Shown one piece after another: positions 26,225 through 34,814 of a stretch of 64,000 bases of DNA. Origin of the DNA: Oscillospiraceae bacterium (lineage in GTDB: Bacteria; Bacillota; Clostridia; Oscillospirales; Ruminococcaceae); the NCBI GenBank assembly GCA_030539275.1, contig JAUNSK010000004.1, positions 62,001-126,000 of the forward strand, written 5' to 3'. Positions within the stretch are counted from its first letter, which is position 1. Every line of letters begins with the position of its first letter. Made by a program: the position numbers and the translations under genes. Under the pieces are notes generated by a model. That model was given only the letters and a program-made list of their open reading frames with translations. It was not told the origin of the DNA and did no database searches.

Positions 26225-27598
26225 TCATAAAAAATTTTGCTCAGATTCACTTTCATCACTGTGAAATGTTTTTTTGATTCTTGGATCAAGAAAAAATGTA
26301 ATACTAAGAAAAATACAGCACGCTATCCATATTACCGGCTCACTCATAATTATTCCGAAGTATCCGAATTTCGGAGCAGCCCACAAAACAACAAGAAACT
26401 TTCCGGCCAGCTCAATAGAGCTGGATATCAGCGGAATTACATTTTTGCCTATTCCCTGCATTGTACTTCTCAGTACAAGCAGCGGTGAGAGTACAAAATA
26501 AAACGGCAGGTTATAATAAAGATATTTTGCGGCTGTCTCTATGACCTGCTTATCTGACGACCCGGTCAGAAGATGAATGATCTGAGGCGCTGTTGCAAAT
26601 GTAAGAAGCATGGCAAATGCCGACCATACAAAGTCTATCTCTACAGATCTGATAACTCCTGTACGAATCCGTCTGAACTTGCCTGCACCGAAGTTCTGGC
26701 TTGCAAAAGTCGCAGATGAGGTAGAGATCGTAGACAAAAACATCATATAAATGTGGCTTATTTTTCTTGCTGCGGTATGTGAAATAACTATCTGGGTTCC
26801 GAAGCTGTTAACTGATTTCTGCATTACAACTGTACCTATAGATACAAGTGACATCATCATTCCCATAGATAAGCCTGTCATCAGAAGTTCTCCGGCAAAC
26901 CCGGCAGATATCTTAAAATCTGAAAGAGACGGAAGAATAAACGCGTACTTTTTCTTCAGAAAAATGATACATGCGCAAGAAGATATGGCCTGAGAAATAA
27001 CAGTTGCCAGAGCAGCGCCTCCTATACCTGTTTTAAGACACTTGATGAATACCAGATCAAGAATAATATTGCATATGCTTGAGACTGCAAGAAAAATGAT
27101 CGGAGCCGCCGAATTTCCGAGTGCACGCATTATGCCTGCCATCGCATTATAGCTCATTGTAATTACTGCACCGGAAAGGATGATCGTAATGTACCGGCTT
27201 GCAGAACCCATTATTTCATCAGGTGTGCCGAGGATCCTGAGCAGATCATCAACATATATCAGACTTACAACAGTTACTATAGCTGAGATGACCAGACTGA
27301 GAATCAGTGTTGCTGCTATTGCTTTTTTTACACTGCTGTAATCCTTTGCACCAAAATACCTTGCAGTTACCAGTGAAAAGCCGTTTGCAGTACCGTTGAG
27401 AAAGCCTATGATCAGACTGAATATAGCTGCTGTTGCACCCATTGCTGCAAAATCATTCTGTCCCAGGTTATAGCTTACTATCATTGTATCAGCTATATTG
27501 TATATCTCCTGCAGCAGATTTCCCAGAAACAGCGGCAGTGCGAACATAAATATCAGTACCACCGGTTTTCCCAGTGTAAGATCTTTTGTTTTCTTCAT
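26225..27598 (-). CDS. MATE family efflux transporter
   Basis: 457 residues with twelve hydrophobic segments in two halves. The first half has the family block LPLFLGNLLQEIYNIADTMIV and GAKDYSSVKKAI; the second has a matching TFASQNFGAGKFRRIRTGV. GGAGG lies 5 nt before ATG 27598. MATE pumps expel drugs or metabolites using a sodium or proton gradient. It belongs to the large NorM/DinF-like clostridial group; the substrate is unknown. It is flanked upstream by the PBP terminator, so it is a separate unit. Confidence 0.93.
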   Translation of the reverse strand: MKKTKDLTLGKPVVLIFMFALPLFLGNLLQEIYNIADTMIVSYNLGQNDFAAMGATAAIFSLIIGFLNGTANGFSLVTARYFGAKDYSSVKKAIAATLILSLVISAIVTVVSLIYVDDLLRILGTPDEIMGSASRYITIILSGAVITMSYNAMAGIMRALGNSAAPIIFLAVSSICNIILDLVFIKCLKTGIGGAALATVISQAISSCACIIFLKKKYAFILPSLSDFKISAGFAGELLMTGLSMGMMMSLVSIGTVVMQKSVNSFGTQIVISHTAARKISHIYMMFLSTISTSSATFASQNFGAGKFRRIRTGVIRSVEIDFVWSAFAMLLTFATAPQIIHLLTGSSDKQVIETAAKYLYYNLPFYFVLSPLLVLRSTMQGIGKNVIPLISSSIELAGKFLVVLWAAPKFGYFGIIMSEPVIWIACCIFLSITFFLDPRIKKTFHSDESESEQNFL

Positions 27599-27640
27599 TT
27601 ATTCCTCCGTCGTAAAATATTGAGTATATTAGTGAAATTC

Positions 27641-27685
27641 CTAAAAAATCTGAACGCCCCTCCAGAATCGGTCTGAACGGGCGTT
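27641..27685 (-). terminator. Terminator after the PBP gene
   Basis: Arms with the 7-bp core AACGCCC/GGGCGTT (27653-27659 with 27679-27685) and an inner short stem are followed on the minus strand by six T. It ends the FHA/SEDS/PBP transcript. Confidence 0.75.
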
Positions 27686-27694
27686 GTAATGTGA

Positions 27695-29038
27695 TCAGTC
27701 TAATGATGTCAGTATTGTATTTACAATTGAGTCTGTCTTGATATCCCCGTCATGTCTGTCTTCGATCAGAACACAAAAAGCAATTGGGTGGTCAGGATTT
27801 GTATCAAAACCGGTCAGCAATGAATTCTCTTCATCTCCGTTTTTGACCTGTGCTGTTCCGCTCTTGATGCCAAGAGTAAATCCGGGTATCGTATCAGTAT
27901 AGCGTTGACCGTTCTGGATCATGATGTTTTTAACATAAGCCGCTGTAGGTGCATCAAAAAATTCACGACTCATGGATTTTTCTGCAAAGTTTTCTTTTGA
28001 ACCGTCAACACGGGTCGAATAACTTATCAGATACGGCAGAACAGATTTTCCTGTCTCACTTGCAATGGCACTCTGCCATGTCATAAGCATGCATGGACTT
28101 ACCATGGTTTCGCCCTGACCAATACATCCCCACTGAGTAGAAAAATCATACTTGTCAGTCAGTGTAGTTGAAGCAGTCTGCACTGATATGCCGTTGATCT
28201 CCATAACATACGGATCAGATTTGTTTACACTGTAGCCCATTTTCTTATATGAATTAATTATATCATTCAGATTGAATCTGTCATCCTCAACAAGCTGAGC
28301 AAAAAAAACATTGCAGCTGTTTGCAAAAGCAGATGAAATATTTTCTTCGCCGTGTCCCGAAAGATTATGACAGTAAATAGTCTGTCCGCCTCGGTTTAAA
28401 TATGTTCCTGAGCAGGAAAAAGACATTGAATTCAGAAGATCCTCACCCAGCGAAGCTCTTGCTGCAGCAAGAGTTGATATTTTCTGTGTTGAACCAGGTG
28501 TAAACTTGTAAAATGCCTTGCAAAGAAGACTTCCTTCTTCCAGGTCCGTATAACCGTTGAAAGGATTAAGCCCCGGTTTGCTGACACAGACAAGGATCTC
28601 ACCTGTTACATAATTATATGCTATGGCTGTTCCGTTTTTATTGCCGAAAGCCTGATATACTTTCTGATTAGCTTCGTGGTCAAGTGTAGTATAAACAGCA
28701 CTCTGTCCGTCAGCTGAATGAATGCCCTGTGAGAACGAATAATTGTTGAGCAGTTCAAGATTATTAGATACAAGTGTATTTGTCATCTGCTTGTCGTTAT
28801 TTCCTATCAGACTTGCAACGTCAGTAAAATGGTCTGCACCGTATGTATCAGGTGTAGCCTTCTGGTCAAACAGAACATTTTCTTTCCTGTCGTACACCTT
28901 TCCAAGTACAGCGTTTTCTGAATGGATCATATAGAATGATGAGTCTCTGTATATTTTGTATGTCAGATAGATAAGTCCTGAAATGAAACAGACAAGTATT
29001 GTAACTATCAGAACAAGATTCCTTTTTATGCTTCTCAA
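27695..29038 (-). CDS. Class B penicillin-binding protein (PbpA-like transpeptidase)
   Basis: 447 residues with an N-terminal membrane anchor (7-29). The transpeptidase motifs are SxxK in FTPGSTQKIST, SxN in FANSCNVFF, and KSGT in LGIKSGTAQVK. The N-terminal pedestal (30-110) is short, as in mycobacterial PbpA rather than full-length PBP2. Its start overlaps the SEDS gene stop by 4 nt. SEDS glycosyltransferase and class B PBP form a pair that polymerises and cross-links peptidoglycan at the membrane. Which process it serves, elongation or sporulation, cannot be told from this window. Confidence 0.9.
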   Translation of the reverse strand: MRSIKRNLVLIVTILVCFISGLIYLTYKIYRDSSFYMIHSENAVLGKVYDRKENVLFDQKATPDTYGADHFTDVASLIGNNDKQMTNTLVSNNLELLNNYSFSQGIHSADGQSAVYTTLDHEANQKVYQAFGNKNGTAIAYNYVTGEILVCVSKPGLNPFNGYTDLEEGSLLCKAFYKFTPGSTQKISTLAAARASLGEDLLNSMSFSCSGTYLNRGGQTIYCHNLSGHGEENISSAFANSCNVFFAQLVEDDRFNLNDIINSYKKMGYSVNKSDPYVMEINGISVQTASTTLTDKYDFSTQWGCIGQGETMVSPCMLMTWQSAIASETGKSVLPYLISYSTRVDGSKENFAEKSMSREFFDAPTAAYVKNIMIQNGQRYTDTIPGFTLGIKSGTAQVKNGDEENSLLTGFDTNPDHPIAFCVLIEDRHDGDIKTDSIVNTILTSLD

Positions 29039-30333
29039 TTTACCTTTCTCCTTTCAGACGCATTTGCCGGCTGTCTTACAACAATATTTCTGACAAACTT
29101 AGGTGATTGAGTTGCCTTGAGCATACCAAGAAGGAATCCGCTTGTAACCATCGAGCTTCCTCCGTTTGAGAGAAACGGCAAAGTAACTCCCGTAAAAGGA
29201 ATAAGATTGCATGAACCGAATATATTCAGAGACATCTGTACAACAAATACAGCTGTAACTCCGGCTGCAATAGTTCCGTGATAATAACACCTCGGCGGAT
29301 TTATTACAGGCATAAGAAGCATCAGCAGTATCAGGAGAACAAATAATATTGCTGCAAGCATACCCCATTCCTCTGAAACAGATGAAAATACGATATCTGT
29401 ATCATATGCTGCGACATTGCACAGACTTCCGGATCCGGGACCTTTTCCGAACCATCCGCCTTCAGCTATGGCAATAAGCGCACGGCACTGCTGATATCCG
29501 TTACCATACTGGTCAGCCCATATATCAACATACAGTCTGTCCTTAACATAGCCCGGTGCCAGCTTTATTGCAGCAAAAGCAAATACCAGAACCATACAGA
29601 TAAGCGCAGCTATCTTCTTCTTTGAAAACTTTGCACGAGGGTAACACAGCCTGTTTACAACAGCACATCCAAAAACGGCTCCGAATGTCGGAATACTTCC
29701 GAGATCCCTGCACCACCACTGAAGGCCCAGTATTGCAGCTGTCATAGCTATCATCGCTATATTGTTAGGTGTTACATATAAAAAACCGAGTTTTTTCTTG
29801 TTCTGCTGTTTATACAGAGACGTAGCACATGCAAATACAAAAAGCGGCTTAATAAATTCTGAAGGCTGCAGTGAAAATCCACCGAAATTGATCCACATAC
29901 TGCGGCTTCCTGTAAAGAGAATGATCACCACCATCAGAACACATATTCCTGCATAGTAGTACTTCTGCCTCTGCTCCGCCTTGAAATTGTTTCGTGTCAG
30001 CAAAAATCCGACCTGGCACGAGATAAAGGCAGCTGCCGTCGTAATGAAATGTTTAAGATTAAAGTCTATCCCGCCGAATGACGACTGAAAAATAAGACTG
30101 ATGTTAAGTATCAGAACAAGTATTAGATCCAGAGTATATACATCCTGAGCAAACAGATGGATCACGGAAAAATATATCAGATCCGATCCAAGCACTAATA
30201 CTGTCAGCTTTATTGCTTCTGTATAATCAGTCAGATTACCGTTAAGATATATATTGCCAAGCAGTACAGTATGGGTTATTACTATAACAAGCTTAACAAA
30301 AAAGTAATTCAGCTTAGTTTTTTCTTTACCCAT
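29035..30333 (-). CDS. SEDS peptidoglycan glycosyltransferase (FtsW/RodA/SpoVE family)
   Basis: 432 residues with about ten membrane segments. Family blocks include FGGFSLQPSEFIKPLFVF, WWCRDLGSIPTFGAV, and the C-terminal TGVTLPFLSNGGSSMVTSG. The C-terminal tail after residue 410 is basic. It overlaps the PBP gene and also overlaps the end of the FHA gene upstream, so FHA, SEDS and PBP are one coupled operon. It polymerises glycan strands from lipid II. Confidence 0.92.
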   Translation of the reverse strand: MGKEKTKLNYFFVKLVIVITHTVLLGNIYLNGNLTDYTEAIKLTVLVLGSDLIYFSVIHLFAQDVYTLDLILVLILNISLIFQSSFGGIDFNLKHFITTAAAFISCQVGFLLTRNNFKAEQRQKYYYAGICVLMVVIILFTGSRSMWINFGGFSLQPSEFIKPLFVFACATSLYKQQNKKKLGFLYVTPNNIAMIAMTAAILGLQWWCRDLGSIPTFGAVFGCAVVNRLCYPRAKFSKKKIAALICMVLVFAFAAIKLAPGYVKDRLYVDIWADQYGNGYQQCRALIAIAEGGWFGKGPGSGSLCNVAAYDTDIVFSSVSEEWGMLAAILFVLLILLMLLMPVINPPRCYYHGTIAAGVTAVFVVQMSLNIFGSCNLIPFTGVTLPFLSNGGSSMVTSGFLLGMLKATQSPKFVRNIVVRQPANASERRKVN

Positions 30334-30790
30334 TCTCTACTTCCTTTACTCGCTTAATATAAAAAATCATTGCACCGAGCCTTACCTCATCATTGATCTT
30401 GAGAACGGCTGATTTTATTCTTTTTCCGTTAACGTAAGTACCCGACTTGGAATTGAGATCATCTATAAGCAGCTTTCCGTCTGAAAAAGTCAGTACCGCA
30501 TGGTATCTGGACACAGAAAGATCCGGAAACTGAATATCAGCTGAACGATGACGTCCAAGCAGTATTTCTGAATTTTCAACCGGAATTACCCTCTTATCAG
30601 CTACAAGAGCGTAGTGTGAAAAACGTTTTGTCCACTGATTCTGACAAAATTTTCTCTCACGTGATGCTTTGAGAAATAATACAAGTGCACAAAAATCAAT
30701 TGCCAGCAGTGCGACTGCGGATGCAATACCTTTAAGAGTTACAAGCTGATCAAAAAACCCGTTTATAAAATCAGTAAAATCTTCCTGCAA
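30326..30790 (-). CDS. Membrane-anchored FHA-domain protein
   Basis: 154 residues from TTG 30790, with AAAGAAG about 9 nt upstream. One membrane segment (about 18-38) precedes a C-terminal FHA domain with LLGRHRSADIQFPDLSVSRYH and DLNSKSGTYVNGKRI, the phosphothreonine-binding loops. It overlaps the SEDS gene by 8 nt. FHA domains read Ser/Thr kinase phosphorylation, so this protein may bring kinase control to the cell wall pair, as in actinobacterial pknB-rodA-pbpA clusters. No kinase gene is in the window. Confidence 0.9.
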   Translation of the reverse strand: MQEDFTDFINGFFDQLVTLKGIASAVALLAIDFCALVLFLKASRERKFCQNQWTKRFSHYALVADKRVIPVENSEILLGRHRSADIQFPDLSVSRYHAVLTFSDGKLLIDDLNSKSGTYVNGKRIKSAVLKINDEVRLGAMIFYIKRVKEVENG

Positions 30791-30850
30791 TATTTTTCAC
30801 TTCTTTCCGTATAGATATATTATTTAAATGATCAGTCTGCACACAGGATA

Positions 30851-32086
30851 CTACTTTACCATATAATAATCATAACCAAGTTTTTCAAGTGATTCTATAA
30901 CTGATGACAGACTTCCTGAACTGCTGCCGCTTATGCATGGTACTATCTGCATTGAACCGCTCTTAGATTTTATTTTCGCCATAATATCTGATATGCTCTG
31001 TGAACCAAAATCATTCATATTAATATTTACAACTGCGTACATATCTCCATATGATTCCGGCTTGAATACCTCAGATGAAGAATTTATAACGTCAGATGCA
31101 GAAACCTCGAGCATAAGACTTGCACCATTTGACTCTGCTTTATCGGAAAGATGATTAATAAGTTCGCAAAGTCCGCTGTATCTTGTTTCAGGCTTTACTA
31201 TATCGCCGATATATCCGATATCCTTATCTCTGAATGCAGGGAAGTATGTATCTGTGCATATAATTTTCTTAATTCCTGCTGAAGAGATCTCTCCGATAAT
31301 GTCTGAAAGATAACTTTTTGTAAGATCAGCAAACGGGGACATCCATGGTTTTCCTCCGGATTCTGATTTGTTGTCAAGCCATTCACCGGTTACACCGTCA
31401 GCAAACTGATAAGCAGACTTTTTGTAAGTTGCAGGATAAATACTATCGGCTATTGTGCTTATTTCTGCGGCAGGTTCCATACCGCATTTTTTTATAGCAT
31501 CAACTATCTCTGAAAGAGTCATTCCTGAGCTGACAGCACCAGACAGGTTAGCTGATTCTATCCCGGATGCGTAAAGCAGCTTTCCGCCTGTTACTTTAAG
31601 AGGAACTACTGCATATTTGTATTCTTTAACACGGTTCAGAGCCTGACTGAGTGAATCAGCACCGGCCATATCATCAGCTGATATGAAGTAGCAGCCGCCT
31701 GTAGATTTTTCGTTTGAGACCGGTGCCTGTGTCACCGGAGCAGTCGTTGTTGTTGCCTGCGTGGTTGTTTGTGTTGTTTCAGCCGGAGCTGTTGTAGTAA
31801 CTTTTTCAGATGAAACAGTAGTTGTCTTAGTCTGCGTCGCTTCAGTCTGTGATACTTCCTGAGTAGTTGTCTGAGCTGTTGAGCTTACGTCGACAGACTG
31901 TGAGTAATCATCATCACCCTTATCAGTCATTATTTCCCATATTGGTTTTGCAACTACATAATATCCGAATATTCCGACACCAAGCATTACTGCACATGTT
32001 CCGAGGACTGATACCATCTGGCTCTGTCTTTCGGCACCCTTTTTCCTTTGCTTATAAATCTTCATACCTTTATTCTTTTTTTGCAT
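30851..32086 (-). CDS. Membrane-anchored TIM-barrel-like putative glycoside hydrolase
   Basis: 411 residues from ATG 32086, with GGAAGGAGAG about 10 nt upstream. A basic N-terminus and a membrane segment (about 26-47) precede a Thr/Ser/Glu-rich linker (60-130), then a domain of about 280 residues (CYFISADDMAGADSLSQAL, YAVVPLKVTGGKLLYAS, KKIICTDTYFPAFRDKD). The spacing of strand motifs recalls COG1306/DUF4015 putative glycoside hydrolases, but I could not identify catalytic residues with certainty. It lies upstream of the FHA/SEDS/PBP operon and may share its transcript (60-nt gap), hinting at a wall role. Confidence 0.52.
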   Translation of the reverse strand: MQKKNKGMKIYKQRKKGAERQSQMVSVLGTCAVMLGVGIFGYYVVAKPIWEIMTDKGDDDYSQSVDVSSTAQTTTQEVSQTEATQTKTTTVSSEKVTTTAPAETTQTTTQATTTTAPVTQAPVSNEKSTGGCYFISADDMAGADSLSQALNRVKEYKYAVVPLKVTGGKLLYASGIESANLSGAVSSGMTLSEIVDAIKKCGMEPAAEISTIADSIYPATYKKSAYQFADGVTGEWLDNKSESGGKPWMSPFADLTKSYLSDIIGEISSAGIKKIICTDTYFPAFRDKDIGYIGDIVKPETRYSGLCELINHLSDKAESNGASLMLEVSASDVINSSSEVFKPESYGDMYAVVNINMNDFGSQSISDIMAKIKSKSGSMQIVPCISGSSSGSLSSVIESLEKLGYDYYMVK

Positions 32087-32215
32087 TTTTAAATAACTCT
32101 CCTTCCTGGTTTTAAACACAATTTTTCAAATACTGTATATAATATTACTGTAGCTGCTCACACCGCATAATATATATGACCGGCGGTAATGATAGTAGAT
32201 ATGAGAGGTGTTTAA

Positions 32216-32854
32216 ATGATAATTGAACAGCTGAGCAGTCTGACCGTAAAGGTATCTCTTACAGCATCTGAACTTTACGAGCATAATGTTGATTTTGACA
32301 GTCTTGAAAATGACGATAAAAACACAAGATCACTTGTCTCTGATGTAATAAATCAGATCAACATAAAATTAGGACTTAACTTCTTCAATGAGCATCTGTA
32401 TATCGAGGCTTTTTCCGGCCGGGAAAGCGGATGCATACTGTATATATCTGTTGTAAACAACAGCTTATATGATGAAGATGAGCTGGTTGATTTTATGGAC
32501 AGTGACTTTTCACAAGACTTTGAATTATCAGATAATTCAGACAATAAAGACGTATCAGTCAATGTTATTATGTTTGAAACAACTGTACCGCGGTCGCTCA
32601 TACTGCTGGCAGTTTTCCTCGACAAATTTTATCATTCATATACTTCTCAGAGTTCCCTGTATTTCTGTGATAACATATACAGACTTTTAGTTACAACGCA
32701 AAGCACATACAGCAATGAGATTCTGAATTCGGGATTTCAGTCAGGAATAAACTGCATAAGCAGCGATTTACAAAGCTGCAGGACAATTGAATATTGTCAG
32801 TGTATTTTTGACGAAAACGCAATAGAAAAGCTTACCGGAAAAATGTCATTTTAA
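32216..32854 (+). CDS. MecA-like adaptor protein
   Basis: 212 residues. The start (MIIEQLSSLTVKVSLTASEL) and the two-domain layout, N-terminal about 1-80, acidic linker 95-120, C-terminal 120-205, match MecA/YpbH adaptors that deliver substrates to ClpC. GAGAGG lies 7 nt before ATG 32216. It overlaps the 3' end of rpe on the other strand by 9 nt, so it is convergent with that gene. In Bacillus MecA controls competence; here its targets are unknown. Confidence 0.8.
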   Translation: MIIEQLSSLTVKVSLTASELYEHNVDFDSLENDDKNTRSLVSDVINQINIKLGLNFFNEHLYIEAFSGRESGCILYISVVNNSLYDEDELVDFMDSDFSQDFELSDNSDNKDVSVNVIMFETTVPRSLILLAVFLDKFYHSYTSQSSLYFCDNIYRLLVTTQSTYSNEILNSGFQSGINCISSDLQSCRTIEYCQCIFDENAIEKLTGKMSF

Positions 32855-33490
32855 ACTGTCCACAGCATCCTTCATTGAAGGTGACCTGAACAGATAACTT
32901 CCTGATACAAGAATATCTGCACCGGCTTCTCTTACAAGAGGAGCCGTTTTTTCATTTATTCCTCCGTCTACCTGTATACGCGTTTTCAGATTATGTGAGT
33001 CAATATATTGTCTCAGTGTTCTGATCTTCGGGATCATTCCGGCAATAAAACCCTGGCCGCCGAAGCCTGGTTCAACAGTCATAACAAGCACAATATCGAC
33101 CATTGAAATATACTCAAAAACCGACTCAGCCGGAGTAGAAGGTTTAACGGATATTCCAGCCATGATACCATGTTTTTTTATAGCATTGATAGTTTCAGCT
33201 GTATTGCTGTCACTTTCTGCGTGAAATGTAATCAAGTCACTTCCGGCCTGAGCGAAAACATCTGTATACCTGAGAGGGTCACTGATCATCAGATGAACAT
33301 CCATAAAGATATCAGTGCTGCGGCTCAGTGATTCAAGTACAGGCACTCCAAAAGAAATATTATTGACAAAATGACCGTCCATTACATCAAAATGCAGCAT
33401 ATCTACGCCGCTTTTCTTTAATTTCTGACATTCCCCGGACAAATTCATTAAATCAGCACTTAAAATAGAAGCAGATACCAGTGTTTTCAA
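32846..33490 (-). CDS. rpe: Ribulose-phosphate 3-epimerase
   Basis: 214 residues from TTG 33490, with GGAGG 12 nt upstream and no better start. The TIM barrel blocks are complete: VSASILSADLMNL, MLHFDVMDGHFVNNISFG with metal His and Asp, DVHLMISDP, a VEPGFGGQGF loop, and IQVDGGI. The enzyme interconverts ribulose 5-phosphate and xylulose 5-phosphate in the cytoplasm. It stands alone, rather than in the more usual rsgA-rpe cluster. Confidence 0.95.
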   Translation of the reverse strand: MKTLVSASILSADLMNLSGECQKLKKSGVDMLHFDVMDGHFVNNISFGVPVLESLSRSTDIFMDVHLMISDPLRYTDVFAQAGSDLITFHAESDSNTAETINAIKKHGIMAGISVKPSTPAESVFEYISMVDIVLVMTVEPGFGGQGFIAGMIPKIRTLRQYIDSHNLKTRIQVDGGINEKTAPLVREAGADILVSGSYLFRSPSMKDAVDSLK

Positions 33491-33846
33491 AATAAAAAGA
33501 CCTCCGAAATAAAATAATATACATACACATATTATATGATACAGTATTTCACCCCGAAGGTCAATAATAAATTAATTTTTTTTTACACATGAGGGAAGCA
33601 CCTCATTTCCATGGAAATGAGGTGCTTAAAAGGAGATATGAGAAAAACACTATTTGTTAGAAGATTTCATAATTAGTAAGTGTAATACTGTAATAATCCC
33701 CCATAAGTATTACCATGATTATAGTATAACATCAAAAGATAAATATGTCAATAACATCTCAAAAAAAATGATAAATATTTTAGTATTTTGTCGTAATAGT
33801 TTATTTTCTTATATTATCTCATATTACTTATAAGCAGATTGTCCGG
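33491..33846. other. 356-nt gene-free gap between rpe and the SseB-like gene
   Basis: Very AT-rich. It contains the 32-nt palindrome at 33596-33627 and a second hairpin (8-bp arms 33681-33688 and 33705-33712, 16-nt loop). No coding frame with a ribosome site was seen on either strand. Confidence 0.6.
33596..33627. repeat. Perfect 32-nt palindrome
   Basis: AAGCACCTCATTTCCA and its exact reverse complement abut with no loop. It could fold as a hairpin (terminator for the SseB-like gene) although no T-run follows directly on either side; the nearest T-run on the minus strand is about 10 nt on. Confidence 0.7.
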
Positions 33847-34617
33847 TTATCTTGTATAGAAAGGCTGCTTATTTGCTGCTACTCTGCTTCCGAATGAGTC
33901 AGAATATGAAGCAACTGACAATCCAAGACCATCATGTAGATATGGCTTGACAGTCCTTGCTATTGAATCAAAAAGTACTTTCTTGTCTGCAGCCTGTGTA
34001 TCATAATCGACTACTATCAGATATGTTATCGTATTTCCTCTTTTCATCATCTGCAGATATGCCCTGTCTACAGCTTCTTCACCTGAGAAGAAGCCCGAAA
34101 GTGCATCTGCCATATCCTGAGGAAAATCCTTCGGATCCCCGATCATTACTTTTTCATTTGTTTTTTGTGCTTCTCTGAGCTGCTCAAGGAGTTCTCTGTG
34201 CATAATAATGTTCTCGCCAAAAGGATTTATTACAAAGCCTGAAGGTCCGTCCGGATCTCCGAGAATCATAGCCAGATATTGATCAAATGTCGTAACAACA
34301 GTCTGTACCTTCTGTTCCTTACGCCATTTTCTGAGCTCATCTACATCTGTAAATGCCGGTAAAAATCTCTTTCCGTCCTTTACTGCAAGCATCATAAAAT
34401 TAATTCTTGTATTCTCAGGATCTTCAGGTCTGTCCTCTGTCTTGACAAAGTTGCCGTTTTCGTCCTTAACCTCAATAATCGCAGGAGAAATAAAATGTGC
34501 TTTTTTAAGTTCCTCAAGAAATTTTATTTCATTATCCTTGCTGTGCTGCTGCTTTATATCCCTCATAGCAGAAACAAGAGCTGGATTTTTTAAAGGCTGT
34601 GTTTTGTTAAATTCCAA
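33847..34617 (-). CDS. SseB-family protein
   Basis: 256 residues from TTG 34617, with GAGGTG 6 nt upstream. The region INFMMLAVKDGKRFLPAFTD, then TTFDQYLAMILGD and GFVINPFGENIIM, is the SseB N-terminal domain; the C-terminal half (LIVVDYDTQAADKKVLFDSI) fits the SseB C-terminal domain. The function is not defined; the name comes from enhanced serine sensitivity in E. coli. It has its own promoter. Confidence 0.82.
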   Translation of the reverse strand: MEFNKTQPLKNPALVSAMRDIKQQHSKDNEIKFLEELKKAHFISPAIIEVKDENGNFVKTEDRPEDPENTRINFMMLAVKDGKRFLPAFTDVDELRKWRKEQKVQTVVTTFDQYLAMILGDPDGPSGFVINPFGENIIMHRELLEQLREAQKTNEKVMIGDPKDFPQDMADALSGFFSGEEAVDRAYLQMMKRGNTITYLIVVDYDTQAADKKVLFDSIARTVKPYLHDGLGLSVASYSDSFGSRVAANKQPFYTR

Positions 34618-34695
34618 TTAATTCACCTCATAGTCAGTTGTTATTTCGTACCAAGTGTAAAAAAAATCATACACTTTGATTTTGAATACAATTTT

Positions 34696-34725
34696 AGTGT
34701 AACATTTTATTACATGAAAAGTCAA
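34696..34725 (-). promoter_or_regulatory. Promoter for the SseB-like gene
   Basis: Minus strand TTGACT (34720-34725), 18-nt spacer, TACACT (34696-34701), about 80 nt before the start. Confidence 0.55.
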
Positions 34726-34814
34726 GTGTTTATGTATGTATTTTCAATAAAACTGACAAAAACATTAAAAAAATGATAAAATGTTAAACAAAGTACAAAA
34801 CAGCCTGTTTCACT

